The translations under genes and the position numbers were made by a program. From Ridgeia piscesae (taxonomy: Eukaryota; Annelida; Polychaeta; Sabellida; Siboglinidae), in assembly GCA_025642075.2 (NCBI GenBank), contig JAODUO010001043.1:1-64000 (forward strand): a stretch of DNA of 64,000 nucleotides. Reading direction: 5' to 3'. A model generated the notes under the pieces. That model worked only from the letters and a program-made list of their open reading frames with translations. It had not been told where the DNA came from and ran no database searches. Within the stretch, counting starts at the first letter, position 1; every line of letters starts with the position of its first letter. Of the stretch, positions 52,331 through 64,000 are shown in pieces.

Positions 52331-54925
52331 GCTCACGGTGTCACAAAAGTGTGGATTTGCCACGGCACTCCGACTTTGGTTATTCTGATCTTGCTATTGG
52401 TTTTGCTTTTCGTTTATTATAAGTTTAGGGGCACACTCCTGCGTGATTGCTTTATTTGTTTAACAATTTATGTATGCGTCGGAACACGAAACTTGGAATT
52501 GGAGGTTGAACCGACTAAAAATTGTGGCCGCCTTAGGCTTAGCCTTAGCCTTGCCTCTATTTGTAATGTTAAGGAAATGGATGGCAAGTTGTACAGTTGT
52601 AGTGTAATTGTTTTGGTGGTGCGGCTGAAAATAGGACTTTATAAAAGGTACCTGTTTTGGTGAAACAGTTTTTTTTCGCAGAGAGCTATACCACAAAAAG
52701 TTCAGTAACAAACCCGCGTCTTCCGATCATGAGCCGAGCCAACGGCAACGGCATAGACCATAGCAGAGAAACATAAAATGTAATGTGGCAAAAAATCTTC
52801 AGTAGCACCATCCTGTTTCTGTTGTCAGATGAATGGCCATCAGAGTGGAAATGATCAGCCAGAATATTACCATGTGATGCTCTAGAAACTTCAGTAAATA
52901 CACTATCTGTATATCTATCTGCTCAAGCCCTAAATAAAATGTTGTTGCAATGCCAATAATGTGTGTTATGTATTTTAAATGTTGTTAATAATAATACAAT
53001 TTTTTTGGTCAAGTCAGTGACTCAATCCATGGCGATGCAATTGCTTTCTGAGGCGAGTCAACTTTTGATCGTCTAATTTCAAACAGAATAGAAGTTTAGT
53101 TGCACTGCTAACAATAGACATAGAGAATATGTTACATGTTGCAAAGGCGGAACCCTATTTTCAGATTATCCAGTAGTATGACAATGTCACCGCATCAAAG
53201 ACCAAAGGAGAGACTGAATCATTATGGTTATGATAGAACTTTTATTAATGATATAGCTTGTTTGTTGTAATTTGCCTAGATACATGTCCATTGTTACTCT
53301 TGGGTACGTGTAGTTTATGACAATATTCAGTGTTATTGTTAAACTGTGAAACTTTCTGAAGAAAACATACATTAATTTTGAATAATTTGTTCAAACTTTA
53401 ATAAATATAGAACATGTGTTAACTTAACAAATCATTTATGGAAGGCACCAATTTCATTACATGTTGTGTATTACAAATTGTGCATTACAAATTGTGTATT
53501 ACAATTGCGTACATTATAAGTTGTGTCAAAGGAGTGAGTAGCTTCAGTGAATGAATGGAACCTCAAATAAACAAAGTTCTGCCAGTTAGCTTCAAAGTAT
53601 GGTGCATTGATACGTGTACTGATAATCATTTTGAACTCTTTCATGCAGTAAATACCTGTGCACTCTACCTGGTAATCATGTTGTATTCAGACAACTTGTA
53701 AGTTGTAGGCAAATTGTGCTCCATTTGTAACTCTTGGCACTTTATGATTACATGCCTGCTACACTCTGTGCCGTGGCATTGCCTGAGGTTTGTTTGCTAC
53801 GGTCTGTGGTATTTCACTTCAGGCTACTGTGTTACTGTAGCCAAATACCTCTGCCAGTAGTACTTAACTGATGTTTGTTTTTGGGATTGGGCAGGACTGT
53901 TTGGATAAACTCCACACAGGACTGAAATTTATGTTTACAGGTGAGGGTTGGATTTGTCACAACATTGTTGTCTTGTAGATCGTCATATCTGGGTGTAAAC
54001 ATCTGAAATATGTAGAAGATGGATTGTGCTTTAAAGTAGAAATGGGCTAGATGGATTTGTACTTTGACAAACTGTAATCATCTGGCATTGTACTAGCTTG
54101 GTAACATACTTGTCCAGAAAACTTGCCAGAAGAGAGAGGGAGTTTACAGAAAGGGGTCATTTCAATACAAAACTTGATTAAATGCATTGTATTGCTTGAT
54201 ACCATATTATGTAAAAAATCATGCTATACATAAATCCCTTTTTAAAATGTGTATGACTTTTTTATATGTTGATTTAATTATGCATATTCTTATCTTAATC
54301 ATGTTCTATATAAACATTGTATACATGTACACATAATATGATAAATAACTAGTGTACATACAAATGTTATATTGTGGAAATGATGTGCTGTTATCTCACG
54401 TTAAAAGATTATCTTGAAACTTTAGTTGATAGATTCATAACTTTTAGTAACCCAGCCTGACCTCTCAATGCATTTTTCAAGCCTTTTAAAATTTACCTTG
54501 TATGACTCTGTGATGTCTGTCTGTGTATTTCTTATCACCAGCAAGGTGAGATTGCAATCTTAGCAGAGTAGGCCTCGACTTTTATGTAGCACTTCACACA
54601 GTCAGGGGTTATCTGAGATCAAACAATAGCATTGAGTACTTAGTTGTAAACACTCACTCTGCAACCTACACTTCTGTGCCTGTCTGGATAGTGGCACACC
54701 TGAGGTAATTTGCTGTTTTAACTTATAGATCCAAATGTTCTGCAAGTAGCCTGCTATGTATTAAATGTACTGGTTAATGTGTTAGTCATGTACAGAGGGA
54801 TCAGTTCCACAGGATATCTCCTGTTTGGTGGGAATACTTTGCTGGTGGAACTGAAATCGAGCCAGAGTGTGCACAAAATACCAGAGCAATTTATTCTGCA
54901 ACTAGATCCACAGTGAAGCTGCAGC

Positions 54926-55045
54926 CAGGCCTGTACAGCCCTGAGGCAGCACCAGACAGCCCCATAGTCACAGCCCAGGCAGGCCTGTACAGCCCTGAGG
55001 CAGCACCACACTGCCCCATAGTCACAGCCCAGGCAGGCTTCACAG
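54926..55045. repeat. 54-bp tandem duplication
   Basis: A little over two copies of a unit beginning AGGCCTGTACAGCCCTGAGG. The length is a multiple of three, so it keeps reading frames open. Confidence 0.9.
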
Positions 55046-56187
55046 TTACATGTTCCAGACTGTTGTGGTTCCAAAAAGTAGATACTCAGTTTTCATCATT
55101 TTTTCACCTGTTGGTTCAACACAAATGAGCTTTGCGTGATCTGCAGAGTTAAATTGGTTTTGACTTAGACAGTATCAGTTCAGTGATGCCTGTTTGAAGA
55201 ATGTTGTAGGTTTAAAAATAGACGACTGTCGCGCAATATCGTTAGGTAGGTTTGTGGAGTGACATATTATATGTGGACATTAGGGTAGCATTTTTCATAT
55301 CCAAAGCAATGTTTTCTTAACATTCTTCACGAGACTATCACAATTATATAACGCACAAACTAAATGTTTTAGCTGATTAGCAACATCATGGACACACATT
55401 TGTTGGCTGGGTTAGTGCCCCCCCATTCTGGAAGTCTAAAAATATCATAGTCTTGTATAAATAAATGTCTTATTCTTGCTCTCTGGTGCTGGTATTTTAC
55501 TGGTCTGAATTTCTTAGAATTCATTATCAAACAAATGGTTAAGTGAATAATATTTTTTTTAAAGAAAATGGGTGTAATACTACCTGGTAGTAGCAACATT
55601 TGGACAGTTAGACTTATTTATGTTGTAGTATTACAGATACTTGAAATATGTGGCATTACTAGGAATATTATGTTATTTTGTTCAGGCCGACCATATTTAT
55701 AAACCTACCCCATGGTAGTATTTAAATGTTTATTAATTTTTTGTTTCCTGGTAAACCTGACATGAGAATTTTCATGAAACTTAATTTATCAAACTGAGAT
55801 GATCAGTTAACCCTTTCAGCTCAGCTGCACACATAGATATATAGATATCTATGGCAACATCTGCTCGTGGGAAATCGGAAAGATGCCCAAAAAAAGTGAG
55901 AAACACCATCCGCTCAACTGTTTTTCATGTTTTCCCTAACATGCAAGTTTTTATGTTGTGATTTTTGTCTGCTGTTCACATGGTGACTGCACATGGGAGA
56001 ACAGGTGACATTACCAGAGGTCTGTGGCTGGAATGGCCTTTTCTCAACTTATACAAGCTGCAATAAATATATAAATTTTATAGAGAACATTTTAGAACAG
56101 GAAATTGGGACAAAGAGGTAACATTTGTATTTCCCGCATGGATGTTTTTAAGTGCTCAGTTATACTGCCACCTGTGTGTGATGTATG

Positions 56188-56272
56188 CAGCTACACACAG
56201 CTAGACACAGCTAGACACAGCTAGACACAGCTATACACAGCTATACACAGCTACACACAGCTACACACAGCT
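56188..56272. repeat. 10-bp tandem repeat
   Basis: Eight units of CTAGACACAG/CTACACACAG/CTATACACAG. Confidence 0.95.
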
Positions 56273-56628
56273 GTCACACCTGGGTGGTCTGCTGTATATT
56301 TTGTCAGTGGGATTGTTAGTGATCAACATAATTAGTAGCTAGCCACTTGTTGACAAGTGATGATTGTGGTGGAATGTCCATTTGGCAGTCTAACCCAGGC
56401 TCAACCTAGCACTCTTCATAATCACCAGTCTGTCATTTAGTTAGTTGTTCAGCCAATATGAATTGAATGCGATTAACACAATATTTTTGTTTTTTACTTT
56501 CATGATTGCAGAGTGGATAATGATTTACTTTTTTGTAAGTTAACTAGTATATATTACTAATAACTATATTTAGGTTATTTGGGGTAGTTATTTTGCTGTG
56601 AAACAAACACATAGATCTTCCCACAGCA

Positions 56629-56925
56629 GCTGGACATGGGTGTGGTGTTTCATGGTTGACCGTTTCATGAATTTTCAAATAATTGTTGTACCAGATGCTT
56701 GTAGAAAGAGCATGTTAATGGTCACTCTGTAAATATGTTTCTGCTGGAGGTCACAGGTCACTTTTGTTTGGTTTTTGGGGTATTTTTTGGTCAAAAATGT
56801 AGATTTTTTGCCGCAGGCACTGGACATGGGTGTGGTGTTTCTGCTGGACCGTTTCATCACTCTGTAAATAATTTTTTCCTGCTTTTGGAAAAAGGCATTT
56901 AAGGTCACTATGTAAATATGTTTCT
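56629..56925. repeat. Diverged duplication leading into the DR1 minisatellite
   Basis: CTGGACATGGGTGTGGTGTT occurs at about 56629 and again at about 56820. Both halves contain CACTCTGTAAATA and pieces of the minisatellite unit, suggesting the array grew from a ~190-bp duplicated precursor. One perfect DR1 lies at about 56746. Confidence 0.7.
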
Positions 56926-57597
56926 GCTGGAGGTCACAGGTCACTATGTAGATGTTTCTGCTGGAGGTCACAGGTCACTATGTAGATGTTTCTGCTGGAG
57001 GTCACAGGTCACTCTGTAGATATGTTTCTGCTGGAGGTCACAGGTCACTCTGTAGATATGTTTCTGCTGGAGGTCACAGGTCACTATGTAGATGTTTCTG
57101 CTGGAGGTCACAGGTCACTATGTAGATGTTTGTGCTGGAGGTCACAGGTCACTCTGTAGATATGTTTCTGCTGGAGGTCACAGGTCACTCTGTAGATATG
57201 TTTCTGCTGGAGGTCACAGGTCACTCTGTAGATATGTTTCTGCTGGAGGTCACTGGTCACTCTGTATATATGTTTCTGCTGGAGGTCACAGGTCACTCTG
57301 TATATATGTTTCTGCTGGAGGTCACAGGTCACTCTGTAGATATGTTTCTGCTGGAGGTCACAGGTCACTCTGTAGATATGTTTCTGCTGGAGGTCACAGG
57401 TCACTCTGTATATATGTTTCTGCTGGAGGTCACTGGTCACTCTGTATATATGTTTCTGCTGGAGGTCACAGGTCACTCTGTATATATGTTTCTGCTGGAG
57501 GTCACAGGTCACTCTGTAGATATGTTTCTGCTGGAGGTCACAGGTCACTCTGTAGATATGTTTCTGCTGGAGGTCACTGGTCACTCTGTAGATGTGC
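56926..57597. repeat. 34/36-bp minisatellite with a DR1 element in almost every unit
   Basis: About 19 tandem units, the full-length ones 36 bp, built on GTCACTCTGTAGATATG and TTTCTGCTGGAGGTCACAG. Each junction reads AGGTCACAGGTCA (two direct AGGTCA half-sites, 1-bp spacer); three units read AGGTCACTGGTCA. Because 36 is a multiple of 3, long repetitive ORFs appear on both strands; they have no start context or exon signals and are artefacts. Confidence 0.97.
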
Positions 57598-59699
57598 CTG
57601 AGCCATTTCCATCTTCTCGTTTAAGTATGATGCCTCCATGTTTATAGATCTGTGTGACACTGGGGACCATTTCAAAAGACAGTGTGGCAGTGTGCTAATT
57701 TCATGAAAATCCACCATTAATAAATGTTAAAAGAAAAAACTGCTTAAGAGCTCTCAAGAGTGTTAACCAAATGTTCCCCATCCATTTTAGAGGATGGTCT
57801 TGTGCCGTGTCTACTTCCACCCAAATCTGATGCTATTGACAAACGTCTTCTATTGATCAGCTGCAGCAAGTGAAGCAGTCAGTCTGGAGATCATCTCTCT
57901 AACATCAATGAGATAGTTCAACCGTCTCAAGCTAATTAGATCAGCTCTATTCTTGAGAGGAAATCGTTATTTTTAAGAGCTGCTCTGTTGTTGGTCATAT
58001 CTCGCTGCATTGCATCTGTCATAGGGGGGACAGATGATTATACTTCCTGGCTAATGTCATACAAATGACGTGATACTAATGGTTTTGTGATGCTATCCCT
58101 GTTTCGCTTCCCAATAGAAATATTTAAATTAAGGTCACTTTTAATATGTGATGACTTTAACACTTAAATATTGGTGGTGATAGGACTTTTGGAGACAGGC
58201 TGGGTGTGTGCAAAATTGTGCATGACATCAGCAGTGGCAGGATATTGTGTGCGTATGTGTGTGCACGCGCATGTGTGTTTGTGCATGTGCCAAATACCAT
58301 GGCCATGGGGCTAACTGGTAGATCTACCTTGTCTAATCTGTCTGTAGCATGGCTTATTGAGTAGATCAGGGGTTAACACCCTGACTAGCTTTGTCAAAAA
58401 GCAGATGGTAGGGTTAACAATAACATTGATCATGCTGATTGCTCGAAGTGAAGGACTTGATGGTACTGAAGAGAACTTTTAACTGTCCTATCAAACCCTG
58501 ACTTACATTACACAGGCAGTTAGGGCATACCAGACTGTGTACAGGAAGGCCACTGGCACATTAAATACAAACACAACCATTCATACAATGTCAGCAGTAG
58601 CCAGTGGCACAGACCAAGTACAAACATTCTTTTTAAATGCCTCCAGTGTTTGTGTTTTCTATTACTTTTTATCAGCCAAATGTGGAAGAACTTCTGGTGG
58701 ACATTGTTTTCAGATATGGCAGAACTAGCTTCCGGAAGAAAACCAGTTCAGATGCCAAAGGCCTTAGTGTTTTACCAAAACCTTTCATGTGTAGAAAGTG
58801 GGTGTGAGACCTCAGTCAGCTCACTCACTGCCTGCAGGGCTGATGCAAGCTACAGATGGATAGGTGAGGAGAGGAGAGGCTTGATAGAACCACTGTGATA
58901 GAACATGTGGAGATGTCTGCTGATTGTAATTTGACACTGGATACAGCTTCACAGATGGTCAACAACATCACACTAACAGGGAGGAAGTCCATTGGCTAAG
59001 TCCCAGGTATGGGAAGTGTAGAATTAGACAGAGTCAGCATTGTATTTGTAACTACAAATGAACCTTTACTTCCTGATTTGCTGCTGAGAGAGTAGTTGGC
59101 CTACCCAGAGGGTGTGAGCCAGAGTGAGTGGGAAGGGAGAGCTGTCTGAGCCCAAGGGAGGCCACACCTTGGTGAGTTGGTGGCTGTCTGACACCTCCCC
59201 TGGGAGGGCTGGGCACAGGTGTGGGCACACACAGGGTGTCTCATAACAGTTGGGGTTAATTAGTATGCAGTGTGGATGTCAGGGGGGTTATGGATGATGT
59301 CACATGACAGGGATGGCCAGGGAGCCTGTTGCTGGCCCTTAGTGGTGCAGTTGTACTCATCTGTGTGACCTATTGACCTTTGAGGGGCATCTGCGAGGAT
59401 GGCTACTTCACTTTCCAAGTATATTTTTACATTTGATTGGATGATTAAGTAATTTTTTATGGATGTATGTAACTGTTGTAATTGAAAATAATTAGACTTG
59501 CAAATGTTCACTATAATATAGAAACAGATCACAGCAGGTGCTTAAATCATGTAACAAAATATTTCATGTTTTATTAGATGGCATACACCATCAACATGAT
59601 TTATTTATAAAAAAAACCTCAGAGGTGCACTGAAATTAGACTCTTAATATAAACGGTAACATGATGTTAAAAAACAACTGTTAATAATAAGGGTAAAAG

Positions 59700-60050
59700 A
59701 CCGTGAGAGCGGTGGTCGCTTGGTAGAATGCCGGATTATCAATCAAGGGGACGGTGGTTCAATCCCACCTACCGACATTTCGAAACTTAGGCAATTTCAT
59801 TCACCCCACATTTGCCTGTGTCCTTTGGAAGAGACATTAAAAGCCGGTGGTCCCTTCTGTCTGGTGTCTATGCCAGGGGAAGTAAAAGATCCCACACAGG
59901 AGGTAAATGTGTAACCTGTAGTGGACTCACTAATTCTAGAGAGAAGAACAACTCCTGTGTTGGTCACCCAGGCCCTGTGTTAGCCCAAGTTTGGGCTGTT
60001 TGGAGATAATTAACCACCTAAGACCTAAAGTCCACTAAGATTACAGCGGA
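59700..60050 (+). mobile_element. tRNA-derived SINE
   Basis: The head (59705-59780) has A-box-like GGTCGCTTGGTAGAATGCC and B-box GGTTCAATCCC. It is followed by a body with TTTGGAAGAGACATTAAAAG and CCGGTGGTCCC, similar to the conserved central domain (GGATGAGAC-TTAAA...GGTCCC) of SINEs widespread in marine invertebrates. The acceptor stem does not close, so it is not a functional tRNA gene. No clear tail or target duplication was found. Confidence 0.6.
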
Positions 60051-60929
60051 TATTCCAGAATTGAATGTTGACAGTTAAACTGTGTAATGACCATGACAAT
60101 GTGACAGTCATTACCTCCAGTGGGGCCTAGGAACAAGTGATAGGCTCACTCTACCCACTGCATTATGCATGGTGTGTAGGAATGTGTCTACCAGAGAGCA
60201 CTGGTCTATTGAGTGGACATCCTGCAGGACCTGTCACAGATATAATGTGCTTGTCATCCTCTTTGTTGTTATGTACATGTTTAATGACAGCTTGTTCTCT
60301 AGTGCAGGACGTGCAGTGTCCCGTGTCACTTTGAATGTGTCACGTGAGGTGGATAAATCACATTTGCTTCCGCACACATTGTCAGATATTTGCAGATTGC
60401 CATATTTATTTTTACACAGAAAACCTTTGTTTTGATGTCTTCAGCCTTAACTCAATTGACAACAGCTGGTTGACTGGTTGTTTACCCAGGTGAATGGTCA
60501 CATGGCACTGACATGGAGAACTTACTTTGCTAGCTCACATGGCCGAAACTGATGAACTAAATATATAGATAGTTATGACAGGTGATTGTGGTGTGACTTG
60601 TTAGGGTGCCATGTTGGTCTTATCCTAAGCATTCCTCCTGTCTCTAGGGTCATTGGCCCCTCACACAGCCCTGTGGACACACTGAATAGATGTTACAACA
60701 TTAGTTACTACTGACAACACATGTATTAAGGTCAGAATGAGAATCTCAAGAGATTGGAGCAATGTGGTTTATCCACTGTAGCTTTCTACTGCAACAGGGG
60801 AAATAGAATGTAAGATTCCTGAGGTGAGAGATTTAGCCTAATCAAATATAAGGAGAATCCTCAGAAAGATCTGTACAGAACTTCCTGCATGTTTGTGTTG
60901 TAACAGCAGATGAACATTTTACACAGCAG

Positions 60930-60986
60930 TAGTAGTAGCTCAGTAGCAGTAGCAGCAGTAGTAGCAGCAGTAGTAGCAGCAGTAGC
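60930..60986. repeat. (AGC)/(AGT) trinucleotide repeat
   Basis: Mixed CAG and TAG units, about 18 in total. Confidence 0.9.
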
Positions 60987-62664
60987 GTATTGATGTTTGC
61001 TCTGAGTTACTAACTAATTAGCATGCTAGGACTTTTGACTTTAATAATTGGGGTCTGAATTCTGACAGCAAGAACATTTTAAAATGTTTCCCCTTGAAGA
61101 CACAAGCCACACAAAGCTGTTAGATGACTCACCACTCACCTGTCTCAGCAAGTGAAGTCAGTGTCTCGTCCAACTGACTTTCATTTCTACAGCCAGTATT
61201 CAGCTACTGCAAAATTGAAAAAAATGTGTTTGACAAACTGTTAAAATACTGTATTTTCTATTTAAGTTTTGATTGACGTGGTTGATTAATTGAAATACCT
61301 GTCCATTGGTGACCTTGCTGGCCACATACCTGCTGTAGACCTGTCAGTTCTGTCAAACATTGACAGATTTAACTGCCAGCCATCACCTGACACCAGATCA
61401 GGGACAGTAGAATTGGACATTAGTGCTGCACAGCCAGGTCTATTGTAATTTTTCCAAAGAATGTGTATTGCCTGTGGTGTATATAATTATTAGCCGGGGT
61501 GGGCTAAATATGGGTAACATGGTTTGGAATTACTGTGTACAGCATGTACAACCATGGATACATACCGTGGGTACACACAAACATGTACAGATACGTTGAC
61601 ACAATCAACATTATATACATGTGAATATATACAAGTATGATTGCATGCACATGAACACCCAAAACAAAAATTTCACACATACATAGTGATACATGCATAC
61701 ATGTCATACATGCACACACACCCATGTCCCATGCACACATTGTATGATATTGATAAAGAAGCATTATTAATTTATTGCAGGGCAAGATGAGTTGACTGAG
61801 ATAAGCACCAGTCTCTCAGTCAGGACAATGGTCTGTCACCCATGTTGAATGAAGGCCTAGAGCCTAGTGTGTTATCTCAGATACCAATCTTGAGCAGAGA
61901 TAGTGATTTCCTTCTTCCTGCTGACCCCCAGAGGAAGCATAAACAAAAGAACTATATGACACAAATAGAAACATATTGTTAACAATTGATACACTTTTTA
62001 TTATGCTGTACACAAATGAATTATTGAATGGTCTCTGTGAATGTGACTTGCCCAGATGTCAATGGTGATAGGACACAACAGGTTTGTTGTGACATTTTGT
62101 GTCTGTATTGTCAGGTAGGGTTTGTTGTAGACGCTGCAATATGTTTTGTGACTTGTGTTTCCATGTGGCCATGTGGAGTGAGGGTGGAGTTCTTTTTTTT
62201 TTTTTAAAATATATATTGGTGACAGTATGTTCATGTTGTTATTGCTGACATAACTTAACAATTCAAAGCTGATGGTCCAAACTTGTGTGTACAAGTGGAA
62301 TTACATGCCTATTTTAGATTGGTTAAACAAATTTAAGAATTGTGTTGCATTATCAATTCTGTCGAACCAAGATAGTGTTATTTTAATGGTGTTTCTACAC
62401 TAACTTTTTGCAACACAGTAATTTAAAGTAAAACCACAGCTCAGTGTCTGTGCCACTTCAGCCAGTTACTCACAGTAAGCACCCAGCCTCCATCCATCCA
62501 TCCACAGAGGCTTCAGAGCTGTCACAAGCAGCCATGGTTAGCAGCAGTGAGAGATAAAGCCAGCTCAGTGAGTCTATCAGCCTCTCTGTCCTATCACCAC
62601 CTGCCAGCTGCTCAGTCTGCTGGCAGACTAATTACTTCAATTAAGTTGACCACAAAACATAGAC

Positions 62665-62762
62665 AGGACACCCCCACACACCCACAGTCTACCCCAGGAC
62701 ACCCCCACACACCCACAGTCTACCCCAGGACACCCCCACACACCCACAGTCTACCCCAGGTG
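62665..62762. repeat. 31-bp tandem repeat
   Basis: Three copies of a C-rich unit containing AGGACACCCCCACACACCCA, nearly identical. Confidence 0.95.
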
Positions 62763-64000
62763 ATACACATGTTAATGAAGATTCTAGGCACCAAAAGAGT
62801 GTTGTATGAATATTACATGCACTGGGGCAGTCAGTTGTTACTGTGTCATGTCTTGTTCTCTCGGATTCAGATAGTTCATGGAATGTTGGTTGTGTAATCT
62901 TCCTTCACCCTGCTAAGAATGTGATAGTAAAGTGGTAGAGGTGAATATCTATTTTGTTTCTCATGAACACACTTCTCTGAATTGACTAGTCTGGCTAGCC
63001 AGAAGGCGTATTAAGAAATGTGTTGGTTCTTGTAATTAGAACACAGTAGTTGTGACTTCTCATCTGACACTGGGATTAAAGGAAATGATACATTTGAACA
63101 TTTTGTTACTGGATTATAGTTTTGAAGACAGTTGAGTGTTTGACAGGTGGGTCGATGATTAAAGTTTCCTTACAAGTCTGTTTTCTGTTCTTCAATTTAT
63201 AATATTATAGTCTATGTAATCGCTACTTAAAAATACAAGAATAACTGTTAAAGGCTAACCACATTTAAATAATCCACCTGAACCATTTAAAATTAAAGAA
63301 TTTCAATGTTGCAGATATGAAAGATTAACATTGCAAACAAAGCATTCAATTTGTCAACAACCACTACAGACTGTCACTGCAGAGGCAGATGTTCCCACTT
63401 GTACTTGAAGGACACTGGTTGTCAGACAACCACCCTCCTTCAACTGCACCTACAAGTACAAGTGGCTGAGTGTCACATGTTTTAGTAGGCCCTACTGTGT
63501 ACCTCACTTCATTTGTGGATTCCTTATTTAGCATACTTCCTGCTAATAATTGCCAGAGGCTGATTCATGTCACTGAGCACGAGACAACAGAACTGAGCAC
63601 ACCATTGACTAAATAGCAAACAACAATCAGCTATGAAACTGATAGCCCCAGGAAAGCCCAAGATTCACCAGTGCTGACAAGATAAACCTGAAGACAGAAG
63701 AAGCAGGGCCTGTTGCACTGAGCCCTGCACTGCCCACTGCCCACTGTCCACCCAGCAGGATGGCTCATTGATTTATTCATAAGGCACTGGTGATGAAGAT
63801 TCCCTGGATTAATCTAAATCCATTCATTGGGCCCCAGTTGATCAGACCTGGTGTTTACTAGTGCATGACTGAGGCAGTGAGCCCCCCCCCCTTCAAGAGC
63901 GGCCAGTGTTGGTCCAGGAGAGTGACCAATGTGTTCAGTGCCACTTCCTGCACTTTGGTAGAGAATGTCACAACAATGTCAACAAATACAGGTGGATGAC

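Larger units (their letters stand above)
52331..56625. other. Non-coding stretch
   Basis: AT-rich, no exon recognised. Small tandem repeats: ACAAATTGTGTATT-type at 53460-53520, a 54-bp unit at 54926-55045 and a 10-bp unit at 56188-56272. Either intergenic or the long first intron of a plus-strand gene. Confidence 0.45.
57602..64000. other. Non-coding stretch to the window end
   Basis: No exon with recognisable domain. It contains one SINE (59700-60050), short AGC/AGT repeats (60930-60985) and a 31-bp repeat (62665-62762). The remainder shows nothing I can name. It could be the intron of a large gene or intergenic. Confidence 0.4.

Noticed and set aside
57092..57647. Long ORFs (about 160-173 codons on both strands) over the 36-bp minisatellite
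   Set aside because: The unit length is a multiple of three, so any stop-free frame stays open; several frames on both strands are open at once and there is no exon signal.
59705..59780. Functional tRNA gene
   Set aside because: A- and B-box are present but the acceptor stem does not pair and a SINE body follows.

Overview
This window is nuclear DNA of a metazoan animal. It is AT-rich and intron-rich with GT/AG splice sites, crowded with microsatellites, and contains several DNA transposons and degraded non-LTR retrotransposons. The gene set (an SEA-domain cell-surface protein, TMEM18, and the axonemal protein EFHC1) and the marine-invertebrate flavour of the repeats (a tRNA-derived SINE, RTE-like and jockey-like LINEs, TTAA-flanked elements) suggest an aquatic invertebrate. 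A lophotrochozoan such as a mollusc or annelid is my best guess, but the sequence does not fix the phylum.

Layout. (1) 343-16872, plus strand: the 3' part of a type I membrane glycoprotein gene, made of a Cys-rich EGF-like exon, a Thr-rich linker, two SEA domains that both keep the autoproteolysis motif (GSVVV and GSVIV), one transmembrane helix and a cytoplasmic tail. Each SEA domain is split over three exons with the same intron phases. Its introns carry three dead LINE fragments, a large palindrome, foldback DNA and long trinucleotide arrays. (2) 19433-25621: a probable 6.2 kb TTAA-flanked, Kolobok-like DNA transposon with a P2X7 C-terminal (ballast)-like cysteine motif near one end and an acidic, Ser/Asp-rich ORF on the other strand. 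(3) 28557-31551, plus: a B-box protein gene of two exons with an apparent one-base frameshift. Its only intron contains a hAT-type element with a 7/8-matching 8-bp target duplication, itself interrupted by a tetranucleotide array and a nested LINE tail. (4) 34322-35026: a second copy of that hAT family between two long alternating purine-pyrimidine tracts. (5) 36976-40067, plus: TMEM18, five exons, 146 aa. (6) 41352-41885: a 534-bp TTAA-flanked MITE that is almost entirely inverted repeat, lying between the converging 3' ends of TMEM18 and EFHC1. (7) 43180-51841, minus: EFHC1, 14 exons, 669 aa, three DM10 domains and a degenerate EF-hand region. All exon joins keep the frame. (8) 52100-64000: no convincing exon. 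It holds minisatellites and one SINE; the most striking is a 34/36-bp array at 56926-57597 in which nearly every unit contains a perfect DR1 nuclear-receptor element.

The three genes do not form a pathway. TMEM18 and EFHC1 converge. EFHC1 starts in a CpG-rich stretch that may also be the promoter of a plus-strand gene whose body lies in or beyond the 52-64 kb region. I translated exons and checked splice phases by hand; no database search was possible.
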